A stretch of 42,542 nucleotides of DNA from Corynebacterium mendelii (GCF_017307055.1 NZ_JAFLEQ010000008.1:663297-705838); one strand, 5' to 3'. Positions 8,727-17,097 are shown, numbered from the stretch's first letter. The notes: generated from the letters alone by a model not told the origin. Numbers and translations are program-made.

Positions 8727-10430
8727 ATGGGCCGGTGGGATAGCTTTGGGTCCATGACCGCTTCCACACACACCTCCGCCATGTCGTCGCCTGTCGCCCC
8801 GGACGCATTGGCCGTCCCCCCGATGCTGTATTACGCGTGGGCCACCGACGATGATGCGGTCAGCCTGCCGGAGCCGATCAAAGGGATGATCGGCCAGGTG
8901 CTGGGGGCCACCAGTGACAGCGCCCGCCCGGTGCGGGACGCTGACAGTATTGAACTGACCCCGGTGCGGCTGGAAGAAGAAGACCTGGACTGCCTGCGCG
9001 GCGTGGTCGGTGAAGCCAATGTCTCCACCGAACCCGGCCAGCGGCTGCCGCGCAGCCTCGGGAAATCAGGCATCGACCTGTTTTTCTTCCGGGGCGGTGA
9101 TGACGTGTTGGACGCACCCGACGCGGTGGTCGCCCCCCACACCGCCGGGCAAGTGCTGGAAGTCCTGCAGTGGGCCGAACACGCCGGGGTTGCTGTGGTG
9201 CCCTTCGGCGGCGGAACCTCCGTGGTGGGTGGCGTCGCCGCTGTCACCGGCGGACACCGGGCGGTGATCTCCATTGACATGCAGCATTTCACTGCGGTCG
9301 AAGATATCGACCACGAATCCGGGTTGGCCACCCTCGGGGCGGGACTGACCGGCCCGGAAGCGGAGAAACTGCTGGCCGCCGAAGGACTGCAGCTGGGCCA
9401 CTACCCGCAGTCTTTCCCGTACGCCACCATCGGCGGCTATGCGGTGACCCGGTCGTCGGGCCAGTCATCCTCCGGCTACGGTCGCTTCGATCAGATGGTG
9501 CACTCCATCGAAATGGTCACCCCCCGCGGCATCATTGACATCGGCCGCGCCCCCGCGTCGGCGGCGGGACCGGATTTGAAGGAACTGGTCCTGGGTAGTG
9601 AGGGCACGCTGGGGGTGGTGACCAAAGTGCGGCTGAGAGTCCATCCCGTGCCCACCGTCACCTTGTATGCCACCTACCATCTGCCCGATTTCGACTCCGG
9701 GGCGAAAGCCGTGCGGATGATCACCCAACAAGGCATCCAGCCGACGGTGATCCGGCTGTCGGATGAGGCCGAAACCGCCGTCAACCTGGCCGGGCACGGC
9801 AAAGACACCCAGGCGCCGGTGTCCGGCGGCTGCCTTGCGGTGTGCCTGTTCGAAGGCGACGACAACCAGCGGGAGCTGTTGGCGGCGCGCCGGGATGCGG
9901 CACGGGCGGTTGTGGAGCACTGCGGCGGCACCGACATCGGTGAACAGCCCGCCATCAAGTGGGAGAAAAACCGTTTCGACGCCCCTGTGCTGCGGGATGC
10001 GCTCATGGACAACGGGGCGATTGTCGACACCGTGGAAACCGCCTGCGACTGGTCGAAGGTGCGCCTGGTCCATGATGCTGTCGGCGAGGTACTGCAGCAG
10101 TCGTTCATCGAGGGCGGAACCCTGGCGCTGGTGATGTGCCACATCAGCCATGTCTACGCCACCGGCTGTTCGCTGTATTTCACTTTCGTTGCGGGCCAGC
10201 GCAATGATCCGGGACAGCAGATCAGGGATGCGAAAAAAGCGATGCTCGACAAGGTCACTGAACTGGGGGCCACCATCACCCACCACCATGCCGTGGGCAC
10301 CGACCACCGTGGATGGATGGATGAGGAGATCACCGGTACCGGTGTGGAGATCCTGCGGGCGGTGAAAAACCGGCTCGACCCGGCGGGCATCCTCAATCCG
10401 GGCAAGCTGCTTCCCGACCCCGGGCAGTAG
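8727..10430 (+). CDS. FAD-binding oxidase, alkyl-DHAP synthase (AGPS)-like
   Basis: 567-aa VAO/FAD_binding_4 flavoprotein. Visible motifs are PFGGGTSVVGG, YPQSFPYATIGGYAVTRSSG, GSEGTLGVVTKVRLRVHP and, near the C-terminus, ITHHHAVGTDHRGW then LDPAGILNPGKLLP. The HHH tract before (A/G)VG is the active-site motif of alkyl-dihydroxyacetonephosphate synthases, which replace the acyl chain of acyl-DHAP with a fatty alcohol. That activity has not, to my knowledge, been shown for actinobacterial members (M. tuberculosis Rv2251 and AgpS Rv3107c are relatives). The ATG at 8727 is chosen because GGGGAGGG lies about 8 nt upstream; an ATG at 8754 is an alternative. Three lipid-kinase-like genes follow on the same strand. 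Confidence 0.85.
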   Translation: MGRWDSFGSMTASTHTSAMSSPVAPDALAVPPMLYYAWATDDDAVSLPEPIKGMIGQVLGATSDSARPVRDADSIELTPVRLEEEDLDCLRGVVGEANVSTEPGQRLPRSLGKSGIDLFFFRGGDDVLDAPDAVVAPHTAGQVLEVLQWAEHAGVAVVPFGGGTSVVGGVAAVTGGHRAVISIDMQHFTAVEDIDHESGLATLGAGLTGPEAEKLLAAEGLQLGHYPQSFPYATIGGYAVTRSSGQSSSGYGRFDQMVHSIEMVTPRGIIDIGRAPASAAGPDLKELVLGSEGTLGVVTKVRLRVHPVPTVTLYATYHLPDFDSGAKAVRMITQQGIQPTVIRLSDEAETAVNLAGHGKDTQAPVSGGCLAVCLFEGDDNQRELLAARRDAARAVVEHCGGTDIGEQPAIKWEKNRFDAPVLRDALMDNGAIVDTVETACDWSKVRLVHDAVGEVLQQSFIEGGTLALVMCHISHVYATGCSLYFTFVAGQRNDPGQQIRDAKKAMLDKVTELGATITHHHAVGTDHRGWMDEEITGTGVEILRAVKNRLDPAGILNPGKLLPDPGQ

Positions 10431-10804
10431 ACGGTGCGGTGTGCCGGGCGATGCCCCGGCGGGGTGGGCCGGGGTGGGCGGAGCACCAGCGGTTTCCCCA
10501 TGATTGTCCCCGCGACCATATAGTTTGGGTGCGCAGGTTTTGCAGAAAACTTGTCCGCCATGAGCATCTGTCCGGGTTCGCCAGAAAGGTAGCGATCAGC
10601 GCGATGACACCACCACTCCCGCCTGCTGACGCCGCCGACGGTACCGGCGACAGGGTGTACCCCCGCAAAACGGCGTTTCCGCCGTCGTCGCACATCTTTG
10701 TTGAACCCAGTCACTGCCCGGCGCCGTTTCAGGCCGGTTTTCCCGCCATTGCCAGTGTTTTTCCGAAAGGCCAGGACAAAGACACCGTGCTTGGCGGGGC
10801 GGGG
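10431..10804 (+). promoter_or_regulatory. Spacer before kinase copy 1, probable promoter
   Basis: 374 bp. A GC-rich hairpin (10443-10448 with 10455-10460) just after the flavoprotein stop may act as a T-less terminator. A TATAGT hexamer at about 10519-10524 is a -10 candidate. An in-frame ATG at 10604, preceded by AGAAAGGT, would add 67 residues to the kinase; this extension has no counterpart in the two paralogs. No other gene is seen. Confidence 0.35.
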
Positions 10805-11809
10805 ATGAACTATGCGATGGGTTTTGAGCGCATCAACTCGGTGGCGGTGCTGACCAATCCGCATTCGGGCAAAGGCTCCGGCATGTCGACCATGGGCCGT
10901 GCCCTGGACCGTTTCCGGCAGCTGGGGGTGACGGCGGTGGCCTACCACGGCACCGGACCCCACGACTCACGGCGACTGGCCCGGGAAGCGATGGCGGATG
11001 GGCGTTTCGACGCGATCGTGGTCTGCGGCGGCGACGGCATGATCAACCTGGTGCTGCAGGAAACCGCGGCCTCCGGGTTTCCGGTGGGCATCATCGCCTC
11101 CGGCACCGGCAACGACCATGCCCGGGCGTTGGGGATTCCCCACCAGTGCCCGGAGATGGCGGTGGAGGTCATTGCCGCCGGTTTCACCTCCACCTTCGAC
11201 CTGGGGCTTGTCACCGGCGGTGATGGCTCCCGCAACTGGTTCGGGACCGTGGCCTGTGTGGGCCTTGACGCTGCTATTTCTGAACGCACCAACAAAATGA
11301 GCTGGCCGACCGGGGCCACCCGCTACTATGCGGCCATTATCCGGGAGCTGGTTGGTTTCACACCGGCCCGCTACACCCTGACTTTGGACGGCGCCGCCCC
11401 CATCGGGGCATTGCCGCCGGCGGCGAAAAAACATCTGCAGGATCAGCTGGCCGCCAGCGGGGACCGCCTGGTCATCGACCGCCCGCTGGTGCTGGCGGCC
11501 TTCAGCAACACCGGCACCTACGGCGGCGGCATGAAAATCGCCCCCTACGCAGACGACAAAGACGGCCTGCTCGACATCACTGTTGTGGAGGCCTGCAGCA
11601 GACGGCAGCTGATCGCCAACGGCACCAAGTTTTTTTCCGGGGCACTGACCTCGCAGCCGGAGTACGCCTCGGTCTACCGCTGCCGGAAAGCCACCGTAGA
11701 AGCAGCCGGTGCGTCCACCTGCTTCGCCGACGGGGATCCGATGAGTCCGCTTCCCGTCACCATCGAATGCGTTGCCGGTGCCGGAAGGTTCATTGTCCCG
11801 GTTCCTTGA
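10805..11809 (+). CDS. Diacylglycerol kinase-like lipid kinase, copy 1
   Basis: 334-aa DAGK_cat-fold kinase, expected to phosphorylate diacylglycerol or a related lipid with ATP at the membrane face. Visible features are the nucleotide loop TNPHSGKGS (residues 17-25), GGDGM at 75-79 (canonical GGDGT), IIASGTGNDHAR, a probable general-base Asp155 in GLDA, AAFSNTGTYGGGMKIAP, DGLLDITV, and C-terminal DGDP at 309-312. It is a relative of Rv2252, which has been described as a diacylglycerol kinase linked to phosphatidylinositol mannoside synthesis. The start at 10805 (MNYAMGFERI) is chosen by alignment with copies 2 and 3; the ribosome-binding site is G-rich and poor. It is the most divergent of the three in the central region but keeps the full catalytic framework. 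Confidence 0.82.
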   Translation: MNYAMGFERINSVAVLTNPHSGKGSGMSTMGRALDRFRQLGVTAVAYHGTGPHDSRRLAREAMADGRFDAIVVCGGDGMINLVLQETAASGFPVGIIASGTGNDHARALGIPHQCPEMAVEVIAAGFTSTFDLGLVTGGDGSRNWFGTVACVGLDAAISERTNKMSWPTGATRYYAAIIRELVGFTPARYTLTLDGAAPIGALPPAAKKHLQDQLAASGDRLVIDRPLVLAAFSNTGTYGGGMKIAPYADDKDGLLDITVVEACSRRQLIANGTKFFSGALTSQPEYASVYRCRKATVEAAGASTCFADGDPMSPLPVTIECVAGAGRFIVPVP

Positions 11810-12077
11810 AAAGCCGCACACAGCCGGACGGCGCCCGCACCCGGCCCGCCCGGCAGGGTGGATCAGCGCGGCAGCCGGGGCTGGGGTTAATCCGTGTGCC
11901 CAACCCGGGGCAGTGACTGCACCGGCGCTGGTAGTGTCAGTGCCGTAACGGCGTCTTCCCCGCCACCCGCAGCCTTGTGCCGGCGGTGCCGGGGGATTGT
12001 CCGTCGGCCGTATCGTGCTGCCGCGGGGCCACCGACCCCACCCCGGCACTGTCATTTCCAAGGAGCCAGCGAACCCC
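11810..12077 (+). promoter_or_regulatory. Spacer between kinase copies 1 and 2
   Basis: 268 bp without an ORF of note. A TAGTGT hexamer near 11932-11937 is a -10 candidate. AAGGAG at 12060-12065 is the ribosome-binding site for copy 2, with 12-nt spacing. No T-run terminator is visible after copy 1, so read-through from copy 1 is possible. Confidence 0.35.
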
Positions 12078-13106
12078 ATGTTTGAATACCCCATCGGCTA
12101 CGAGACCATCGGTTGCGTCGCGATGCTGACCAACCCGAAGGTCGGCTCCGGCAGTGTGCGCCATGCCGCGGAAGAAGCTATGGAACGCTTCGGCGTGCTC
12201 GGGGTCGAGGTATTTACCTTCCAGGGTGTTGACCTGCAGGACACCCGTCGGTTGACGCGCCAGGCCATCGAAGACGAATACGATGCGATTGTGGTGTGCG
12301 GCGGCGACGGAACCGTCAACGTCGCCCTGCAGGAGGTCGTCGGCACTGACATGCCGCTGGGTATCATCCCGGCCGGTGTCGGCAACGACCATGCCCGCCA
12401 GTTCCGGCTGCCGACCTCCCCGGAGTCCGCCGCCGACATCATCTACGAAGGCTTCACCACCACCTCCGATGTCGGCAAACTCACCGACTCCAAGGGTGAG
12501 TCCCGCTACTTCGGTACCGTGGCCTGCGCCGGTTTCGATGCCGCTTTCGGCAACCGGGTGGCCGGACTGCACCTGCCGACCTCCAAACTGGGCTACTCCG
12601 CTTCGGTGGCCGCGGAATTTTTCAATATGACCCCCCGGCTCTACCGCATCGAGTTCGAGGGCCTGGATGAGGTGCCCTACATCGACGAGGAAGCCCGGGC
12701 CACCCGCATCGCCCGCGACGGCCAGGCGGCCGGATCCGGTGATTCGCTGGTGCTGGAAAGAAGAATCAATCTTGCCGCCTTCGGCAATTCCCGCTACTAC
12801 GCCGGCGGAATGATGGTCTGCCCGCGGGCAGACCACCACGACAACTATCTGGATGTCACCATCATCGAAGACGCAAGCCGGATCGGTGTCATGCGCTCCT
12901 ACCTCGGCTTCCGCAAAGGCACCCACCTGGACTACGAGTTCTGTTCCTCCTACCGCTGCCGCAAAGCCACCATCGAACTGCTCGACAAAGGCCCCGACAC
13001 GCTGGCCGACATCGACGCCTACGCCGACGGTGACCCGATGCTCAGCCTGCCGGTGACCATTGAATCGGTCCCGGCTGCCGTGCGCTTTATCGTCCCGGCC
13101 CCGTAA
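12078..13106 (+). CDS. Diacylglycerol kinase-like lipid kinase, copy 2
   Basis: 342 aa, starting MFEYPIGYETIGCVAMLTNP. It has the only canonical GGDGT of the three copies (residues 75-79), followed by IIPAGVGNDHAR. The nucleotide loop is NPKVGSGS, with Val where the others have Ser. The general-base candidate is Asp154 in GFDA, then AAFGNSRYYAGGMMVCPRAD, and YADGDPML at the C-terminal end. SSYRCRKATIEL and the terminal RFIVPAP tie it to copies 1 and 3. The AAGGAG ribosome-binding site supports the ATG. It is probably catalytically competent. Substrate choice (diacylglycerol, another neutral lipid, or a sphingoid-like base) cannot be read from the sequence. Confidence 0.84.
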   Translation: MFEYPIGYETIGCVAMLTNPKVGSGSVRHAAEEAMERFGVLGVEVFTFQGVDLQDTRRLTRQAIEDEYDAIVVCGGDGTVNVALQEVVGTDMPLGIIPAGVGNDHARQFRLPTSPESAADIIYEGFTTTSDVGKLTDSKGESRYFGTVACAGFDAAFGNRVAGLHLPTSKLGYSASVAAEFFNMTPRLYRIEFEGLDEVPYIDEEARATRIARDGQAAGSGDSLVLERRINLAAFGNSRYYAGGMMVCPRADHHDNYLDVTIIEDASRIGVMRSYLGFRKGTHLDYEFCSSYRCRKATIELLDKGPDTLADIDAYADGDPMLSLPVTIESVPAAVRFIVPAP

Positions 13107-13733
13107 CAGACTAAAAAGAACTCCACCACCGGCAGGCAGCGTGGCACCGTCGGCCCGTACAACGTCCGGGCCGGCGGTGGGTTCGGCCGGTAAAACAACC
13201 AGCTGGACTGTTACCGGCGGGTGTGGCCGCGTCACCGCCTGCCCCGGATGTGTGTGCCCCGCACTTCAGTGATGGGGGAGGGGGTATTGTGGGTTGTGGC
13301 GGTGTCCCCTCGCGTGGCCCGGGGCGGGGCCATCGGTCCGCTGCCGCAAATGGGTGCGGCAACCGCGGCCCTGTCCGCCTGCCGGGCGGGCACGGGAAGC
13401 GGGGTCATACGCTGGGTATTTCCGGTGCTCAACGGCAATGACCGGCTGGTGGGGCAGCTGGCTACCCCCAGATTGCAGAGGATGGAAAATGTATGTTTCG
13501 GCAAAGGAACACACTTCCCGTCTGTCGCTCTAGGCTTGCGTAACGGCGGTGACGCAAGCAGTGTGGGGCGCCATCACCCCTGCTCACCGGCGGAAAAGAG
13601 GGCGTGCACAACCGCGGGGCCGCTCGGTCTGGATGCACTGAAAGTTGATTTGGGCTGAAAGTTACGCCAAAAAAATAAAGAAACCAATTCATTGTTTCGG
13701 GGGTTGAAGGTTCATTTCAACGCTGATTCAACT
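13107..13733 (+). other. Non-coding stretch after kinase copy 2
   Basis: No ORF in this stretch shows protein-like composition. A GC-rich hairpin (CGGCCCG 13151-13157 with CGGGCCG 13167-13173) lacks a T-run but may be the end of the copy 2 transcript. A perfect 8-bp inverted repeat GCTTGCGT/ACGCAAGC lies at 13534-13541/13552-13559. From about 13640 the DNA becomes A/T-rich with GTTGAA/TTCAAC dyads (about 13703-13721), which is the likely promoter zone for the structured leader that follows. Confidence 0.4.
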
Positions 13734-13743
13734 GGTAACGTTG

Positions 13744-14180
13744 CCGGTGAACCACACGGGCGGATGCCTTCCGGTACCCGCTGTGACTAGGGCTTTCCCT
13801 CGTTGCGCCGCCGTTGGGTCACGCTTGACGAAAGAAGCGCGGCACACCGGCTGTGGTTCACCAAGACGAGTCAGTTGTCTTCCATCCCACCCGGATGCCC
13901 ATCCGGGGACGATGGCTGGGGACACTGTGCCATATCATCCGGGCGTTGTTGGAAGGCGGCGGCCGGTGTACCACGATCCGGCACACCCGACCCCCAGGCG
14001 CTGCTCCGCGGAAACGGAGCAGTTGTGATTGGCACTGTATTTTCCACCGCCCATGTGGGAGCTGACGGCGACGGAGGGTACACCCGTCTGAGAAACCAAT
14101 TGTCGAGGTTTGACACGAACCGGGCCCCGGGAGGGCGCCGATCGGTGGGTGGTACGGCACGGGAAGGATGCCGTACCACA
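13744..14180 (+). promoter_or_regulatory. Structured leader RNA of kinase copy 3 (candidate cis-regulatory RNA)
   Basis: An 11-bp stem (13746-13756 with 13852-13862) closes a branched domain. Inside it are a nested stem (13757-13764/13770-13780), a GTGAC/GTCAC arm (13783-13787/13818-13822) carrying an AGGG/CCCT hairpin, and a GCTT/AAGC hairpin. Downstream come AAGAC/GTCTT (about 13863-13881), a two-tier hairpin (13882-13915 with inner 13890-13907), CTGCTCCG/CGGAGCAG (14001-14022) and a 10-bp stem (14150-14159/14169-14178). CCGGTG at 13744-13749 could alternatively pair with CACCGG at 13845-13850, which would compete with the closing stem. I do not recognise a known riboswitch class. TAACGT at 13736-13741 is a possible -10. 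Confidence 0.45.
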
Positions 14181-14260
14181 ACACAACCACCCGGCGCCTT
14201 GCCCCGGTGCTTTTTCCGGTTGGACCCCAGAACTCAGTCGCACGAAGCTAGGAGCATGCA

Positions 14261-15271
14261 ATGCCTGATTACCCGATCGGATATGAGCCGATCGGAACCG
14301 TCGCTTTGCTCACCAACCCCCGGTCCGGTTACGGTTCCGCCCGTCACGCAACGGAACGTGCCCTGTCGCACTTCAACAAGCGCGGCGTGGAATCGGTGGC
14401 CTTTACCGCCATGACAGCCGAAGACAACGGCCGGTTGATTCGGCAAGCCCTCGACGACGATGATTTCGATGCCATCGTAGTCTGCGGCGGGGATGGCATG
14501 ATCAACTCCGCATTGCAGGAAACCGCAGACACCGGCATTCCGTTGGGGATCATTCCCGCCGGTTCCGGCAATGACACCGCCCGCCACTTCCGAATCCCGA
14601 TGGATCCGGGGGCCGCGGCCGAAGTCATTGCCGATGGCTTTGTCACCACCACTGATTTGGGCCGGGTCTCAGATGACAACGGCCAATCCAAATGGTTTGC
14701 CACCCTGCTCGGCTGTGCCACGGACGCCTATGCATCCCGCCGGGCCGATTCTTTGACCTGGGCGAAAGGTCCGAACAAGTTCACCCTCGCCATTGCCCGT
14801 GAGATCATCAGGCCGACCACCCACACCTACCGCTTCGAGCTGGAGGGCGTGCGGCCAATACCGTTTCTCAGCGATGCTGAAAACGCCCGCCGTATTGCCC
14901 GTGACGGAGAAATACCCGATGATGGCCGGGTGGTTATTGAACGTCAGGTCGGTATGGCCACCTTCGGCAACACCCGCTGCTTCGGTGGTGGCCGGGCCGT
15001 GTGCCCGCGGGCCGACCACCGGGACGGGATGCTCGATTTCACCATCGCGGAGCTGTGCAACCCGCTGATGTATGTGAGGTATTTCAACGACTTTGGTTCC
15101 GGAAACCACGCCGATGTTCCCTTCGTGACCAGCTACCGCTGCCGGCGTGCCCGCGTGGAATGCCCGGCCATGCGCACCGCCGCCCACGGTGACGGTGAAC
15201 CCCTGATGCGGGTGCCCTTTACTGTGGAGGCAGTCGAAGCCGCCGGCCGCTATATCGTCCCGGCGCCGTAG
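14261..15271 (+). CDS. Diacylglycerol kinase-like lipid kinase, copy 3
   Basis: 336 aa, starting MPDYPIGYEPIGTVALLTNP, with AGGAG at 14250-14254 (6-nt spacing). It has NPRSGYGS, GGDGM at 76-80, IIPAGSGNDTAR, and Asp155 in an atypical ATDA where the paralogs have GLDA/GFDA. MATFGNTRCFGGGRAVCPRAD, DGMLDFTIAE and DGEPLM at the C-terminus follow. It is closer to copy 2 than to copy 1 in the N-terminal and C-terminal thirds. The catalytic frame is retained, but the loop around Asp155 has changed, so altered substrate or reduced activity is possible. It is separated from copy 2 by 1.15 kb containing a structured leader, so it is probably regulated independently. A strong terminator follows. Confidence 0.83.
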   Translation: MPDYPIGYEPIGTVALLTNPRSGYGSARHATERALSHFNKRGVESVAFTAMTAEDNGRLIRQALDDDDFDAIVVCGGDGMINSALQETADTGIPLGIIPAGSGNDTARHFRIPMDPGAAAEVIADGFVTTTDLGRVSDDNGQSKWFATLLGCATDAYASRRADSLTWAKGPNKFTLAIAREIIRPTTHTYRFELEGVRPIPFLSDAENARRIARDGEIPDDGRVVIERQVGMATFGNTRCFGGGRAVCPRADHRDGMLDFTIAELCNPLMYVRYFNDFGSGNHADVPFVTSYRCRRARVECPAMRTAAHGDGEPLMRVPFTVEAVEAAGRYIVPAP

Positions 15272-15331
15272 AAAACATAACCAACATCCCGCGGGCGACA
15301 GGCTCTGCGGGCATTGAAACCGGGCGCGTTC

Positions 15332-15373
15332 GTCCGGCCGGGAAAGTGGAAGGTTTCCCGGGCCGGACATTTT
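15332..15373 (+). terminator. Intrinsic terminator of kinase copy 3
   Basis: A long hairpin, GTCCGGCC (15332-15339) with GGCCGGAC (15361-15368), is extended inward by GGGAAA/TTTCCC (15340-15345/15354-15359). It is followed by ATTTTCG. It is located 60 bp after the stop codon. Confidence 0.8.
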
Positions 15374-15477
15374 CGTATGATCTTGGTCGATCAGCGCGGC
15401 ACCGATATATGAACATTCATGATCAGGCCTTTTGTCCGCTCTTACGGAGATGAGGGCCAGTCGGCTGAAAGGAAGGT

Positions 15478-15531
15478 ATGCCTTTTCATTGTCGTTGTTC
15501 TTTATTGATAGATCTTCCGAATATTGGGTAA
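15478..15531 (+). CDS. Possible 17-codon leader peptide followed by hairpin
   Basis: The ORF MPFHCRCSLLIDLPNIG has AAAGGAAGG immediately upstream. Seven bases after its stop starts a strong hairpin, CTGC-C-TACCCCC/GGGGGTA-A-GCAG (15539-15550/15555-15566). The arrangement resembles a leader-peptide attenuator but could be chance. No structural gene follows on this strand; a candidate small RNA does. The hairpin is followed by a TTTTTA tract on the minus strand, so it could equally be a minus-strand terminator. Confidence 0.2.
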   Translation: MPFHCRCSLLIDLPNIG

Positions 15532-15619
15532 AAAGCGACTGCCTACCCCCATGCGGGGGTAAGCAGGTCCCTGAAATCTTGTTATCTTTATGGCGTTTTT
15601 GGCCAGGAAGGGTAAAGTT

Positions 15620-15897
15620 TAGGGCAGAGCATGACAACAGATCTACGCAGCCGTGAGCGCGAGATTTCGATACAAACTCCAGTTCCCGACGGTAACCTGC
15701 AGCAACCAGGTTTCCTCAGCCGTTGGACAAGGGCTGGTGGAGTATGGGATATCCCGTTTACGGAGCCTTTCTCCTAAAAGGTTGCCGTAGCGTCGTGCAT
15801 CTGGCTTTAAGACGAATGGGAACGTCTTTCAGCTGTATATAAAGAGCAGTGGTTCGGTCGTTTTGGTGCGGATCGAGACGCTGCTCTTTATTTTTTC
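15620..15897 (+). ncRNA. Candidate structured small RNA ending in an intrinsic terminator
   Basis: About 275 nt with consecutive stem-loops: 15661-15679, 15694-15712 (AACCTG/CAGGTT), 15717-15736 (CAGCC/GGCTG), 15759-15789 (TACGG..CCTTT/AAAGG..CCGTA), and 15810-15827 (AGACG/CGTCT). It ends in a terminator, AAAGAGCAG (15841-15849) with CTGCTCTTT (15881-15889), followed by ATTTTTT; the terminator loop itself folds (TCGGTC/GATCGA with one wobble). No ORF is credible inside, and no gene follows on this strand, so a trans-acting RNA is more likely than a leader. A TAAAGT at 15613-15618 is a possible -10. The 5' end is approximate. I do not recognise tmRNA, RNase P RNA, SRP RNA or a known riboswitch. 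Confidence 0.5.
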
Positions 15898-17097
15898 CGG
15901 TGAAGTCCACGATGGCGGGGTGCCGTTGTGGGCTTGAGGGGCCGGGGTTGGTTTCGGGGAAAAATATTTGGGCAGATCAAACGCCGTCGCCGCATGTTGA
16001 GTCTCGGCGGGGGCACATTGCCGCCGTCAAAGCGGTGGTGTCCCTCTGTCTGGGACTAGGGGGTAGTGGGATTGAAATTCGGGGGTGGGCTAAGTATTCC
16101 TTTTGAATCTGTCTTCTTTTGGGGACGATAGGTTGGATACAACTAATAAGTTGCATAAACCAATGGGGGGCGGCTAGGGGCCGATGACCTGCGTAAAATA
16201 GCGTGACGGTTGATCGGGGATTTAGTGTGATCTGGGGAAGGGAATGGGCATTCCTTTTTCTGTCCCAACCGCTTGTTGTCTGCCGTGGCGGGGATCTGCC
16301 TGCCGGTCAACTGTGGGGAACTGGGGGCGGGGGTTTGGGGGTCGGCATTACCGGGTGTGTGTTGTGCACGTGTGCCCGGCCGCGGTGCGGCAACAGCGAC
16401 AACCACTGTCTTGTTTCGGGACAGTGGTGGGTTATCCATCCGGCGCATGTTCCTGTGGCGGCCGGCGTGGTGGATATCCGCGAAGCCGGGGCGAAAAGCC
16501 GGTGACTGTGTCTGGCACGTGCGGGTCAACCGCCGTGAAGAACCCCCGGGGGCAACGCATGGCGCGCCCCGCCCGGCCTGGGGAGGGTAAGTTGTGAAAG
16601 CTTCTCAGCGCTTCTTCCGGGGGGCCATCCGGGGCATCCGGGTCGTATCCGGATCCTTTGGGTGGGGGCTAAAAAATGAGGGTCCACAATGCCATGTGGA
16701 CCCTCACTCAAACTCAGGTGGAAGGAAGACTGCAGATGCCGCACTCGGGGGATCCTGTTGTGGCTTCGGGACTTTCTGGGAGGAAAGCGCCGGTGGGCCG
16801 TGATGGGAGCGGATCAGCCGGGGGCATGAGCGTCTGAAGGAGCACGTGCCGTATAGAAACCTCCTGTGCGTGTTTCGCGTTGTTGTCATCGTGGGGCTAA
16901 TGTCGTTCGCCCGTTACTTTCAACCATAGATCCGCAACGGGGTGAAATCCACCGGGAGTGACGAAGGCAACAATGGGAAACGGGCAGTACCGGGTATGAA
17001 TCTGGCAACCCGGTTGAATGGCCGCCGCGACCACAGCTGATCGGTGGGGTGGTCCCGGATATAGGTGCGCCCCGGTTGATGGCCGGGGCGGGGGTGT
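15898..17097. other. Long non-coding accessory stretch
   Basis: 1.2 kb with no ORF of convincing composition on either strand; the open frames found are G-rich shadows. The only clear element is the minus-strand terminator at 16670-16705. G-rich plus-strand runs occur at 16315-16345. The region may hold decayed genes or undetected minus-strand RNA. Confidence 0.5.
16670..16705 (-). terminator. Strong intrinsic terminator (minus strand) without an obvious gene
   Basis: A perfect 10-bp stem GAGGGTCCAC (16678-16687)/GTGGACCCTC (16696-16705) has an 8-nt loop. On the minus strand it is followed by ATTTTTTAG. The nearest minus-strand gene, CAP copy 1, ends 437 bp upstream, which suggests either a long 3' UTR or an unrecognised minus-strand RNA between 16706 and 17141. 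Confidence 0.75.

Noticed and set aside
13221..13658. 145-codon ORF between kinase copies 2 and 3
   Set aside because: No ribosome-binding site, atypical codon positions, and it overlaps dyads; more likely non-coding.
13744..13900. Cobalamin riboswitch upstream of kinase copy 3
   Set aside because: CCGGTGAA and CCCGCTGTGA fragments recall the class, but the B12-box order and the core AACTG are missing.
15620..15897. tmRNA, RNase P RNA or SRP RNA
   Set aside because: No tRNA-like ends, tag ORF, P4 signature or GNAR tetraloop/SRP S-domain motif was found.
16203..16505. 100-codon ORF in the long spacer
   Set aside because: Trp/Gly/Cys-rich, overlaps other open frames, no ribosome-binding site and no conserved motif.
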